64,000 bases of DNA from positions 36,261,231-36,325,230 of the forward strand of contig CM046307.1 in the NCBI GenBank assembly GCA_025267735.1, read 5' to 3'. This document shows positions 46,967-59,590 of the stretch, piece by piece (position 1 is the stretch's first letter; each line of letters begins with the position of its first letter). The position numbers and the translations under genes are program-made. The notes under the pieces were generated by a model, which saw only the letters and a list, made by a program, of their open reading frames with translations, was not told the DNA's origin and ran no database searches. Origin of the DNA: Mactra quadrangularis (Eukaryota; Mollusca; Bivalvia; Venerida; Mactridae).

Positions 46967-49900
46967 TGGGAATAGATTGGGAATAATTATTCATTTTGTA
47001 GCTGGAAGTTGCTATTTCTGGTATTGATTCTAATTAGGATAGTAATGACTGTGTGACTACATGAGAATGAAGGTTTGACTTGACATAACCTGTAGAGGAA
47101 AACCTTCAGATATGATGTAGCAGAAATTTAGTGGAGCATTACATTGTCTGGTTTTAATGAGATTGTTTTAGACGTTAGCGTCAAATTATTTGACATTCTT
47201 TTGGTCTTAGAGATTCATTTTCTTATTTTCTAAAGAAAAATTAAATTGTCTTTAAAAACAGAATATTTAATGAAGAATTGGTACAAATTGTTTAGAATCT
47301 GATAAAATCTTTAAAATTTAAGCTAATAGATCAAATATATTGGGTAAAGGGTCAATATTTGTATTTGATAGTTACGAGGGAAAGCTTTTAGTCATATTGT
47401 TATGATAAATAGGTATCAATGACAGTATTCACTTAGCCTGTTATGGTGCATGATCTGATTTACACCTATAAGTCAGTGGTCATTTTCACAAAAAATCTTG
47501 TGATTTTTTGTAAGATTTTTTGTGAAAATGGCCACTGATCTGACAGCTAGCCTGACATATACCTATGTGACAAAGAACTATACTGAAGTCAATTTCACAA
47601 AATTTCTCAAATTGCAATATGTCTCAAGTCCCAATTTTTCAAATCTTCATAAATGTAATGTTCATCAATTATTAATGTTAACATAATGATGTTGACTGTA
47701 TCTATACTTAGATGAATGCTCAGTTCAACATTTACCAACTGTATGAAGTGTTTCACTCCTTGCATACTGTATCATAACAGAAGTTTTATGAATGATCTGT
47801 TAGCCATTACCAAAAACGACCAGTGGCTAACAGTGTAGGTGTAGAAGGGTAACAAAGGATATTTTACAAAGTTGGCAAATAAAACTGCAACATTGTCAGC
47901 AATATTCTTAGCTTTAGGTGTAAATTAGCCTTACCGATCTATGAGATATGTGTGTAAGAAATCTCTTGTAGATTTACATTAATGCATACATAGTATGTTA
48001 GAAATTAGTAATTAAGACCAATCTTACAGTTTTATTGTTGCTTGCAGTCTATGTTCAAAATTCTTATTTGAGACTATTCTTTGTTTGAGTTGTATTGTGA
48101 AAGTATACTGTGGTGTTTTTTGACAAGATTTATGTCAACATTTCTGTTGTATGTTAGAAAAAAACTTTTGTTACTTTAATCATGAATTGAATGGGATAAT
48201 TATTATATGTTTATTGTTTAAAAATATTGACATGATACTTTTAAGTCTTATGATTACAGTTGAATGATTCAATACTAACAGTTTGTGAAAATATTGTGAT
48301 TTAGATATCAACCAATCAGTGAGCACCTTTCTTTGGGCATTTATTTTGCATAGATGAAAGTTTTCAGAACTTGTACTGAAGTTCAAGATTAATTACATGT
48401 ATATAAAAGTTACTGAAATTAAGGGATTTCAAAAATATAAAATTTGAACTTTCCCTGTTTCAAGTCTGCGTTTCCACTAGCACTGAGTAGTAAAAATACA
48501 GTTTCTAACTCCAGAAAGCAAAAAGGTGTGTTTAAGATGTGATAAAAACCAAGAGGGATCAGCCTTTCCAATGATTAACAGTCCGAGGTTCTAATCACTC
48601 AGTCATACCTGCTACTTGACATTTAAGTATCATGTTAATATTGCTTAATGACATAAAAACTTGGTTCTTATATTATTAGTCTTTCATTGTTAATATTTTA
48701 TTATTATTGTAAAATCATGGTTTCCATAGTGATTATGTACATATATAGTGTAATAGTGCATGCTGTGTAAAAGTTTGTGTTGGAATTTTTTGTTGACATT
48801 TTTTCCTTTTATAAACTAGAAGAAAATTGTAACTTCAGAATACTCTTCCATGGATAAAAATGTTTCAAATATGTGAGTATTTTTTTTACCTGGCTATGAA
48901 TGAATCCCTCTCATTTTGATATAATTTTTTTTATCTATATGATTCCTTACTACTTAAAGTGTCCCAAATGATCATTGAGACTGTTTAAGTTCAAATAACA
49001 CCTTATACTATTCTAAGTATGTATGTGTGAAAGTTTTCCAGTGCTGATTTTGAAAGTCATGGACTCCCAGACTCTGAAATAGGGCTATTGTTTTCCTATG
49101 TAAAATCTGTTGAAATTTTTATCAAGATTTTCAGATTTTTTTTATTTTATTTTTTTATTTCTACTTTGATTAATATTGGTATTATAGAATAGCACTTCTA
49201 ATGAAAAATATTCTCTTATTGATGTCAGTTTTAATTGTAAGGTTGAAGAATAATATACTTTTTACTGCCAAAATAAAATAATCAATGCCAATATTTCCAG
49301 CATTTTGTGTGCAATATGACATTTGATACTTAAATATTGTATTTCTTATGTAATTTCTTATGTAATTATAATATGGAAGACAGGTATCAAAATTCCTGGG
49401 TCTGAAGTTATAAAACTTGAGAGCAAGATCTATGCTCAAGACTCAGTTTTGTCCTCTAAAAGATCTGACTGTGAATGTAGGGGTAATCTTGGAAAAGCTT
49501 GTCCATTACAGATCAATGTTCTATAAATACTTCAATACCACTTTGAATCAGTTTCATAGGTTTGTGCTATTATGTGAAATATAGCTAGAAAACAAAACTG
49601 AGTTTTGAGCATTGAGTCAATAGTTCATATTTGGAACTTAAATTTATGGGTTTTTACAGCTGATTGATGTTTGTTTGTATTGGATGCATCAGTGCAGAAT
49701 TAAGTTATTGTACACATTTATGCTGAAAATTTTGCCACACAGAATAAATTGTATTGTCCTATGTACACATATTTTATTTCAAATATGTTCTGCACAGGTA
49801 CATCCAAGGCAAACTAAGTTTTTCAGGAGGAAGAACCCCATCAACTTGAGTTGCTTACCAAATATATTGTCAGGTGTTATTGTTTCAGGTCCTTGAAGCT

Positions 49901-50663
49901 AATAATTGTGATTTTGTTAGTTTATGATTGTAGGTGTAAGAGTTAGTGATGATTATAATTTTAAGAGTGATAGACTGAGTGAATGGTTAAAACAGGTAGC
50001 TTAGATCAACATTTAATATTGAAGCATTTGGGATTTATTTTAACTATTGTAAATAAAATTTTATAAAGTGCTTAGAATTCTGTATATTGATAAATAATAT
50101 ATTAATATTAGGAATCTAGTCAAATTGTACATATATACAAACTATCTAAATGTTGCCATAAAAACAATGTACCCCACCCACCCATCTTCAGTTTGTCAAC
50201 AATCACAATTCATTCAATTAGGATTTTTATCTCAAAATAATTATATGTTTTATAACTCATTCAAGTATGTATTATATGTTAATGTGATACATTGTCTTCC
50301 AAAAGTTACTTCTACTACTTCTAGGTAGTACTTCAGGTTGTAGTTCAGATTCCAATAGTTTGGAATATACTCGTACTGATGCGGTCAGTGACATGAGACA
50401 TTTTGTTCTGTATTTACGGTGTCGTCATGAATTAAAAAAGTTCAGTTGTATACAGTGCAGTTAAATATATCAGTACGGTTTAGTGGAGCAGTATGTGGTT
50501 TACTTCCTTCTTGAAGCTGTCCAATGTAGTGCAGCTAACAACTGTCAGTACAATGTTCAGTTGAATTTCAGTTGAATTGCTTTAATTTTTTAGTAGGTTA
50601 GAAGAACTATTATTTTTATAGTTTTAATTTCATTATATTTATCATTTATGCAGTGCTATACAA
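46967..50663. other. Gene-free stretch; one perfect hairpin at 47473-47538
   Basis: No exon, RNA gene or recognised repeat family apart from the hairpin listed separately. It may include distal SLC30A7 3' UTR or plain intergenic DNA; AATAAA sites near 46633 and 50054 are candidates only. Confidence 0.45.
47473..47538. repeat. 66-bp near-perfect hairpin
   Basis: TCAGTGGTCATTTTCACAAA continuing into AAAATCTT pairs with AAGATTTTTTGTGAAAAT followed by GGCCACTGA around a short loop. One mismatch in about 27 pairs. It could be a tiny fold-back MITE or a hairpin RNA source; nothing further is visible. Confidence 0.75.
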
Positions 50664-50900
50664 GTGCTTGGTCATGAAATTATTTCTACGGCCATTCTCC
50701 CTCCTACCAATGATTTTTAATTATGTAGGGCATTTGTCAGTCACTGACGAAAGTATGCCCTTAGTAATTGGTTTACAGCTAAATCCAGAGATTTAGCCTT
50801 TCCAGGAGGAGTGAGTAGGTTGACTGACCGTCGTTGTATGACCTACACAATGTGTTGCTACGGCGTTAAACCCTACAAAAAAACAAAACAAAACTTAATG
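50664..50900 (+). repeat. 5'-truncated tRNA-derived SINE
   Basis: Lacks the tRNA-like head and begins within the body (TTGGTCATGAAATTATTTC). Body and tail closely match 55090-55300, including CCATTCTCCCTCCTACCAAT, AGCCTTTCCAGGAGGAG and TGTTGCTACGGCG, with an A/C-rich tail. Confidence 0.8.
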
Positions 50901-51534
50901 CTACAACATAAATTAAACTTATTTCATATCTAACACACAAGTCTTTGAAGCAGAACTAAAACACATTCTTGCATTAATTGCTATAGTACAGGTTTATGAA
51001 AGTGTATTTAAATGTTATGTGTAAATTATGAAGTAACTTTTGGAAGGTAGTATATGAAGGTTTTTGTATGTTGCTACATTTCATTTTGTTTTGTGTTTAA
51101 CTGGTTATAATGTTCATATTCAAGGCATTTATTCTGATTTCATTTTTTTTTGTAAAATGACAATAAGTTTCAAGTATTTAGGTGCATGGTGTCTGCCTTA
51201 TGTGTTGTTTTATATAATTATGAAAACTGTTAGCTACTATTTTTCCATATTAACAAATCATATTATCACTTATATTGAAATTGGACTCAGTAAATCACTA
51301 ATATTTTCTTTAATGTTTTTACATCTGTTTCACATTGATGCAGTGACTGGTGACTGGAAAAAAAATAGACAAGTTTTAAATTTGACCATTGTAGTTTAAA
51401 GATGAAAATAACCCCACAGCATCAAAATCAATGTGAAAACAAGCAACAAACACTATCATGATATTTATATAAATATCACAGTATATATGTGTACATTGTT
51501 TATTCTGCTTTATTCTTCCTCCTTATACTGTTAT

Positions 51535-51659
51535 ATTGGGAAAGTTTCCTAAGCATATCGCTTTGTCACTGGTACCCTTAATTTGATATCCTTTTGGTGT
51601 AAGAAGGGTACCAGGTCTCTAAGTGCTGGCTAGTGATATGCTTAGGAAATTTTCCCAAT
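51535..51659. mobile_element. 125-bp hairpin MITE
   Basis: ATTGGGAAAGTTTCCTAAGC-ATATC pairs with GATATGCTTAGGAAATTTTC-CCAAT. Inside, GGTACCCTT and AAGGGTACC form a second pair. No coding capacity. Confidence 0.8.
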
Positions 51660-52967
51660 GTTAAACATTACAAAATGTCTCCCTTAGTTAAGTTATATAC
51701 ATGAATATCATTTCCTGCCTATACTACCACTAGTCATATATATTTATATCATTAACACTGTTACAGCATTTTTCTGGATTTTTTTTCCTACTGATTCAAT
51801 TTTGCTTTGTATCCTTTATTATACTCATTTTGATACTATCTTTAACTTAAATGTAGAAAATAAATTTTAGCCTATTGTGGTCTACCTGTGAAAAAATCAT
51901 GGTTTGGAGGTAAAGTGTTTAGTAATCTCTGCATGAAGACTGTCGACCCAAGTGGTTAATTGTGGTAGACTGACAAACCATGATCTGTTTGCCATTACAT
52001 CACAATGGACTCTAATTTCTTTACATTCTAAATCAAATTTGCTAGCATAAAATATGTTTAAATTAAGTGACTATTCCTTATGATTTAACCCAGTTACAAG
52101 AACAGAGAAAAATGATACTGTGATATATATAGTCCTTGGTAGTCATGGCAATGAACTTCTTTCTCTTGAAAGGTTGAATTGCCTATAGTGCTAGAATGTA
52201 ATTTTAATATTGAAAATTTAATCCATTCAGTCAATATAACTGCATGACATAATCTAATTGCTATGGATGTAACATTATGTGAACAATACTGAAATGTTTA
52301 TACATGTATGGAAGTTGTTGGGACTAGTTCTGAAGTTCAGTAAGAGTTCATTCTCTTTGTAAAGCATGTTGAAATCATGAATAGATTTTAAAGGTACTCA
52401 TTCACATTAAATTTAAATATCAACTTTTCTGATGAAACATTTTTTGAAGCAGAAAATTAGTGTTTTGATAATCTATAGGTAAGTTTGTCTTAAAATATTA
52501 AGAATTATTTTTTGACGCTTAATGGTATTTCAAAATATAGAAAAATCTTAACCAAATCTGTAAACTAGTATCTTTAAAGGTTCACCTACAAAGTCTATGT
52601 AAACTGTGCTACATTCCATATTGTAATGAAGAAATGAAATTTAGTGCTTATAACAAGAGTGTATGATGATACCAATTACACTTTTACCTTGTTTTATCCT
52701 TGCTGGTAAATTTGTTTCTGTAAGAAATACTGAGAAAAGATTGTTCGGTTTTTACATTTTATGTTTTGAATGATCCAAAACCAAACATAAACTATATTCT
52801 AACCATGGTCTATAGTCCAATGTGAGGACTTAAAGGCCTGACTACAAGAGTAAAATTGTATGAATTACAATAATTGTCATTCTTTGAATTGCCATGTGAA
52901 ACAATTTATTGTGGTTCCAGTATATATCTGATGATATTGTCCACTTTTACTTTATTACACTATCAAG
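51660..52967. other. No supported feature
   Basis: AT-rich spacer. An AACAAGAGTG at about 52653 resembles the left end of the tandem-core elements but no core or right end follows. Confidence 0.45.
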
Positions 52968-52969
52968 TA

Positions 52970-53872
52970 CAGTAAAACCTGTCATATGTGACTTTCTGGG
53001 GGACCATCCAAACACAGTCACATATGACAGTGGGTCTTTAATTCCAGGTTCAAGTCATAATAATAGCGTGTCATCAACATTGCATATTTCAGCCCAAAAC
53101 GTAAAAATCCTACGCTTTTTATGTTTAAAAACATGATATTACATGGCATAATGCTCCTGATTTTTTATCAACTTTGAATTTTGTGCCCTTGAAGAGTAAT
53201 AAATAAAAAAAAAATACTTGAACACTTGAACGTTTTATTACTCAATTTGATATAAATTAATTGATTTAAAAGTTGTCTTTGATTTAATAATGGACAATTT
53301 ATATGAATTTCAATATCAAAAATAAATTTGTTTTACACATAAATGATTAAATATGTTTGAGATTGAAAATTGCATGCAAGTTGCTTTGTTTACGAAAATG
53401 CCGTTGATAACCGGAATACGGCTTTAAGCGTTGTAAACAAAAATGGCTGATTGTTTTGCAATCACATTCAAATCTGTCAATCAATTCATTTGCCAAATTT
53501 TAACTAATTGTCTATAAAAGCTATGTTATGATGTTTAAAAAAAACTCAGATGTGCTATGCCTTTTGTTTATGCATTTGTCCATAGCAGGTTTACATAGCT
53601 AATTTTTTTATCAAGCGTGGTGATTGGACAATTATACAATTCATTAGTAATTATGGAGGTGAGAAAAACATCTTTGGGTCAATTGTGGCCTGAAAAGTCG
53701 CTTAATTATGCCTAATTTTCGATATTGGACTGATCAAATAAGGTCGTTAGTTGCGTCAGTGTGTCACTAAATACAGGGACTTTATATTGGCATTTATGTT
53801 GGGGGTCTCAAATACAGTCGCATAAGACAGGGAGTTGTTAAATTCAGTGGGTCCCTAAGGCAGTTTTTACTG
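52970..53872. mobile_element. Pogo/Tigger-like element, 0.9 kb, no transposase
   Basis: TA on both sides. Left CAGTAAAACCTGTCATATGT; right CCTAAGGCAGTTTTTACTG. Subterminal CACATATGACAGTGGGTC and CGCATAAGACAGGGAG are related motifs. Interior noncoding. Confidence 0.75.
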
Positions 53873-53874
53873 TA

Positions 53875-54985
53875 CAGCTTACTCTTGTTTATTTTATTTG
53901 TGATGTCATCTTTTTCAAATATTTTCAAGAAAAAATTGTCATCAAAACTTTTTTCTTATGTTAAAATTGTATCTGTCTCATAATGTCTTAGTCTATGTCT
54001 GATAATTTACTTATACTCAATAATTTCATGGTATCTAAAACAAACTATTAGTACTTATTATCTTCAACACTTGAATTTCATTGGATTATTTATACACTTT
54101 CTCACATGTGTTTATATATTTGTTTTGGTGCTCACATGCTCAGTTTTTGTCATGCTTTTTACCAGAAAGTTATTTAGTATGACTATCAAATGTATCAGGA
54201 TAATTTTGTCAAATACTGCTTTTTCAGAGTCATATCATTGCCATTAAGTCAGTACAATAGCAATCATATCAAATTCTGTTCACTTCCTATCTTCTCCTTG
54301 GGAGTTTAAACCAAGATTTGAAGTAATGAGATTGCATTATCACATCAATGGGTCAGGGAAAAACTAGTCAAAATAAAGAATTATGTAGACTTATAACCTG
54401 ACATAACTGAACACTGAGTATTACATTACACTCTTTGGTAAATACTTCACTCCTAATATACTGATATAGTGTGTATAAATGAAATTGAAATCATGTTTTT
54501 TGTTAAAGGTCAATTTCTATTCGCCATACATTATTTTTGCATTGATTTTAATATTTTTTTCTTTGGATGAAAAAAATATTTGTTAGGATTCATGCTTTTG
54601 TCTGTGTTATGAAAAATAATTGACTACATTTTTACTGTTGTATATTTTATGTTGTTTTACTATTATTAATGAATTGCTTGTATTTTAAATTATGTAAGTA
54701 TTTGAACCAAATTTGTTAACTTTGTGTTCATATTATGTGACAATATATGTAGAAAAACTGGACTGGGGACAATAAAATCTATATTTATATACGTTACATA
54801 GTGTTTATATACATTACATAGTGTTTGTGTTACCTTTATGTGACAAAAAAAATGTCCTTTCAACTGGTTGGCACCCGTCTTTGGATGATATCGCTGACAT
54901 TGTTAGGCCGAGTCATGAAACTGTTGATTAAGTAGTGACAAAAACATACATTACATTTAGGAAAATTTGTGTCTGACCCGTGTAT
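53875..54985. other. No supported gene
   Basis: AT-rich. A short direct duplication of ATACRTTACATAGTGTTT at about 54787-54828 is the only structure seen. Confidence 0.45.
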
Positions 54986-54997
54986 AGAACTCAATGG

Positions 54998-55314
54998 TAC
55001 AAGCCGCCCGGCTAGCTCAGTTGGTAGCAGACAAGTCTACTGATCGAGGGGTCGTGGGTTCAATTCCTGTGCTGGGCATACTTTCGTGGAGCTTGGACAT
55101 GAAATTATTTTTACAGCCATTCTCCCTCCTACCAATGATTTTTAATTATGTAGGGAAGTTGTCAGTCACTGACGAAAGTATGCGCTTAGTAGTTGGTTAA
55201 CAGCTAAATCCAGAGATTTAGCCTTTCCAGGAGGAGCGAGTAGGTTGACTGACCGCTGTTATAATGACCTATACAATCTGTTGCTACGGCGACCAAACAA
55301 ACAAACAAACAAAC
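54998..55314 (+). repeat. Full-length tRNA-derived SINE with 12-bp target duplication
   Basis: The tRNA-like head starts at 55006 with GCCCGGCTAGCTCAGTTGGT (box A) and GTGGGTTCAATTCC (box B) at about 55048-55061. A conserved body and a (CAAA)n tail follow. AGAACTCAATGG flanks it at 54986-54997 and 55315-55326, showing insertion by retroposition. The anticodon arm is degenerate. Copies of this family also occur near 12287, 37461 and 50664. Confidence 0.92.
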
Positions 55315-55904
55315 AGAACTCAATGGCGAATATTTTGAACAGAGCTTTCATTTAAAAGATATCTTTTTTTGTGATACAAACATTGTCAACATCATGGAAG
55401 AGCTCCATACATGACTTAGTGGGTTACACTTACAGATATGTAAATGTAAAAGTAACATGTACAAGTTTGTGTATTTTAGAGTTACTTAGCCACACAATAT
55501 GAAATAATTTCACTAGTCTGAATCATTTTTCACTAGTTCTGGGCTAGTTAGTTATGGTTATAACTGAAGATACATTATATTATCAAGAACAGTCTTAACT
55601 CATTGAGTATAAAGCCATTAACTATATGAACTATGAACATAATGGTTTTTTAATTTTTTTGAATGTTACTGAATTTACCTTGATCATTTGAATATTTTGC
55701 TTGTCTAAGGCTATTTAAATAGTCATGATTCAACTGTATATGAAATGATTGTTGCTCTTTCATTTGAAATTTTCCAAGACCATATGGTTATGCTTGATAT
55801 TGGAGCTACATGTAAACTCTCTTGATAGAGCTCAATAGCCTGACATCAGGAATATAACCTACTGCACAGGTTAAACAAGAGCAAAGAGCAGTTTAAAATG
55901 AGTT

Positions 55905-56215
55905 ATTATTATTATATACCGCATTTGTATAGCCCTTTTTTCACATTGAATACATGTATATGTTCAAAAGCGCTTGTACTGTCAACTTAACAATTTTGTA
56001 TGATAACTGCTGATCATTGAAATTACCTTCAGGCAGGTGACACCACACAGTACCCATTTACATCTGGGTGGAGTGGAACAACTGTAGGTAAATTTCTTGC
56101 TCAAAGAAATAAGTACATTGTAGTGTCCCAAATGGGGTTCAAACACAGCACCTCTCAATCCCTTAGGTGGCGTCCTACCACTGGACTTCTGCTCTCTGGA
56201 CTAATATGACCATGT
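55905..56215 (-). repeat. Second type of tRNA-derived SINE, antisense
   Basis: On the minus strand, AGTGGTAGGACGCC (box A like) and GTGTTTGAACCCC (box B) are followed by a body with GAGCAAGAAATTTACC, CACCCAGATGTAAATGGGT, and AAAAGGGCTATACAAATGCG near its end. It differs from the GCCCGGCTAGC family. Confidence 0.6.
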
Positions 56216-57486
56216 TAATTCAGAAGATGGAACATGGTAAAGAACATATTCAATAATTAGTTTTATTCAGATAGCTACATAAGGAGCCATTGTGCAAGGA
56301 AGTTCCTATCTGGTGCTTAAAGACACAACTTATTCTAAATTTTGATACCTGTGCTGCATGCTTTTTGTAGCTAGATGTAACGGGAGTGTTTCAGCATGTT
56401 ACGGTGAATGAACTTAATCACAGAGGCCCGTGCAATGAATGCATGAACCCATTTCAAATGTAGTGTTTATACTGGGTCTTAGTCTCAAAGAAAAGAAAAA
56501 TAACGTCCCTATTTTTTTGCTGTTTTGAGGTTGAATTAAAATCTCTGATACAACTGAAGTGATTAAAGTCTGCCAACATACAATTATCTTCCAAAAGCTG
56601 CTCTAAACTGTTCTGTTTTCACGAGTTGTATTTATCACCACTTGTAACCCATATAATTATGGACGTTAAGGAGGGTTTGGTAACACAGTAAGGTACTTGG
56701 TGACAATACTTCTGTGAAAGTTTGATTGAAATCCATTGAGAAATGTTGATGGAATTGTGAATAGAAAAATATTTCTCTATATATTACATATGTCTAACCT
56801 TTGACCAGCTAAGTAAATTGTCATCTGCTCATAATTAATTTTGTCTGCTGAATTTAATTTTTATCAAATTTTTAAAAAGATGGTGGAAATATTGTTTGAA
56901 TGTCATTCAGTTTGGAACCAGGCCCCATACTTAATCAATCCTGTAAGATATTCATAAATACAGTACTAGTAACATTATCAATATACCTAGGCATGGGCCT
57001 CAAATTATTTCACATCCCAGCATACATGAAAGTCATGAAACATGTAATACTTGAAATTTTCACCCCTATTATGATGTAACCACTATACTACATTTTTCTT
57101 TTGTTATTCCGGGTTTATAAGTTGTGTCTTAAAAGGCACCTTTTGTTCTATAGCCAAGTACATGAGTGGAAGTTGAAAGTTTTGAAAATACATAAAATCT
57201 ACCATCAAAATACTGAAACAGACATATTTCATATAAATTACCAACAAGTAATTTATTCTCAAAATACTGAAATCAGTATAACTACTAAAAATGTTCACCC
57301 TTGTAAGTACTATGAACAGTTTTGCTTCAAGATAGAAAAAGATAATTATGGCGTCTGCATATGATAGTAAACATTTGCTAGCACCGAATGAAATCTCCAA
57401 GTGATGAAAGCTATCACTAACATTATACAACTGGTTTTGTATAATATAACATATATTATGTCTATCATATTCCGTGTATATAAAGC
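56216..57486. other. No supported feature
   Basis: AT-rich. Overlapping open frames on both strands near 57101-57430 show no family resemblance or splice context. Confidence 0.45.
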
Positions 57487-57488
57487 TA

Positions 57489-57826
57489 CAGTCCCATTAA
57501 CATAAAATTAGCCGTAAGGGCACCGTACGGGCGCCGTGCGACCAAGCTCCGCAGGGACCCGTACAAACTCTTGCGTACCTGTACGGACTTACATTTTTTC
57601 AAGGTTCGTGAGATGAGCCGTGGTTGTTCGTATCAGTTTTAAAGTCAAATTGTGAACAAAGTTGTGGCCGAGCATGGATTAAACTTGCATATCTTTCAGC
57701 TATGGCTCAATATGGGTGTATTGTTTTGTGCAATGTGCGTACCGTCACCTTAATACGCAAGGCTTCCCACAGCCTACGGCTGTCTGCACATACAGGTCCG
57801 CAACAAGCCACGATTTTATGGGACTG
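57489..57826. mobile_element. MITE with CAGTCCCAT ends
   Basis: Left TA-CAGTCCCATTAACATAAAA and right CGATTTTATGGGACTG are inverted. The interior is GC-rich with palindromic GGGCACCGTACGGGCGCC and CAGCCTACGGCTG. The right TA is altered (AG). Confidence 0.6.
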
Positions 57827-58527
57827 AGGCATAAGTTCCACTATTAGAACCATCAAAATCAATGGTCTTGATAGTGTAATGGTCCTAATATAGAGATCTT
57901 TTCTTCTCAAATTTAGCTTTAGTAACAGATAGTTAAAAAATCTAACTTTACAGTAATATCATAATATTAATATTTATCCACAACCATTAAATTATCACCT
58001 GTTGAATATAAGCCAGTAAGAAACAGGTGAAAAAAAACAACAAAGATTTAAAATAAGAGACAACACAAACTAAAGAATTCTATAGACATTATATTTTTAT
58101 CACATGTTTTAACAACTGACCACAATAAATATAGAATAGAGAATAAAATGTTACATATATTTTTTACTAGAAACCAGATCTGTCATCATATTGTTAAATT
58201 TTATATAACTTTCAGTGGCACACACATATTAACTTGCTGATTTAAATACTCACTACAATAATACTGTATGCATGATCAATAAGAAAGATAATCATATATA
58301 TGTACCTAATCGTTCACGGAAACCCTACATGGAATCATTACAGTCTTATATTAAAGACACCACAGACTTTATTAAAAAGTTGCAAAGTATTAAGAGGATA
58401 AATAAGGATGCTTTCTTAGTGACACTTGACATAAAATCTTTATACAGTAATATTTCTCATGAGGATATTGATGCTTGTAAATATTTCATGGAAATCGGTA
58501 ATAGATCGCAGGGTTCTATTAATTCTA

Positions 58528-58712
58528 CAGTAAAACTCGGATATAACATACTCGGTTATAACATACACTCGGTTATAACATACCAATTTTTCTGGCCTGT
58601 TTTTCATCCTTATATATAATATACTTAGTATTCTATATGGATATAACATACCTCGGTTATAACATACCTTATTTCTATGGCCCAGTCAGTATGTTATATC
58701 CGAGTTTTACTG
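58528..58712. mobile_element. 185-bp pogo/Tigger-like MITE inside the Penelope-like element
   Basis: Perfect 24-bp inverted ends starting CAGTAAAACTCGGATATAAC, with TA on both sides. Inside, CTCGGTTATAACATAC recurs. It splits the RT coding remnant between the two halves of the palm region, so it is younger than the retroelement. Confidence 0.92.
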
Positions 58713-59127
58713 TATATGTACAATCATTGATCTAGTTCTTACTAAAAATCACTTTTAATTCAATGGTACTAATTACCTTCAAATTAATGGCACTGCAATG
58801 GGAACCAAATTGGCCCCATGTTTTGCTTCACTTTTCATGGGCAAACTTGAAAAAGAATTCATAGATTCCTGCGATGTAAAGCTATTAATCTGGTTACGCT
58901 TTTTAGACCATATTTTTCTGATATGGGATGATTCCGAAGAGACTTTATTACATGTCATTGAAAAAATCAACAATTTTCATGACACTATAAAATTCACTTA
59001 TAGCTATTCCCAAGATACAGCTACTTTTTTGGATGTTAACGTTGTTAAACATATTGATGGTACCCTTCATACTTCCGTCCATGAAAAAAATACTAACAGT
59101 CATGAGTATAGACCAGTTCACGGATGA

Positions 59128-59590
59128 CATCACAAGCACCTGCTACCTACATTTAGCTGATTTACTGGTTGGCAGAAAGAAACCAATGTTTACATACATT
59201 TGATAGCAGCAGAATTTTTAAATCTTGATAACTTTTTTATTTGTTGGCCGATTTTTGTGATACTTATATTGATTGAAAGCTTTTAAAATTCATATTTTTA
59301 AAATGTAAGGAGATTGCCAAAATTTCGATTAGAAAAAAAGATATATTGGGTGATTTAAACCTGTCTTTTCAACAATCTTCTTGCCGGTTTGAAGCACTAG
59401 GTTTAAACACTCGCTAATAAAAAACAATTCTGTTTTGACAAATCATGTTAAAATATTCAAAATATGAGTTTCAAGACCTTTCTAATGCTATAAGATACTA
59501 AATTGTTTGATGAAAAATGACGTAGTAATTGCAATTTTAAAATTACTGTGTTTTTCATTTTATCTACTCGCTATCATTTCTTGCCAACCA
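59128..59590. repeat. Second interruption of the Penelope-like element
   Basis: AT-rich noncoding sequence between the RT core and the SIPYSQAKR segment. GGTTGGCAGAAAG near 59168 and TTTCTTGCCAACC near 59577 are inverted and may be its terminal or subterminal repeats. Family unknown. Confidence 0.5.

Noticed and set aside
51064..51399. 111-codon open frame with hydrophobic stretches
   Set aside because: Looks like a membrane protein only because AT-rich sequence encodes Phe, Ile, Leu and Tyr; no family pattern and no flanking gene structure.
55006..55080. Candidate tRNA gene
   Set aside because: A and B boxes are present, but the sequence continues into a SINE body with a tail and target duplication, and the anticodon arm does not fold well.
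57101..57430. Possible small gene from paired open frames
   Set aside because: Both strands are open by chance in AT-rich DNA; no conserved peptide or splice signals.
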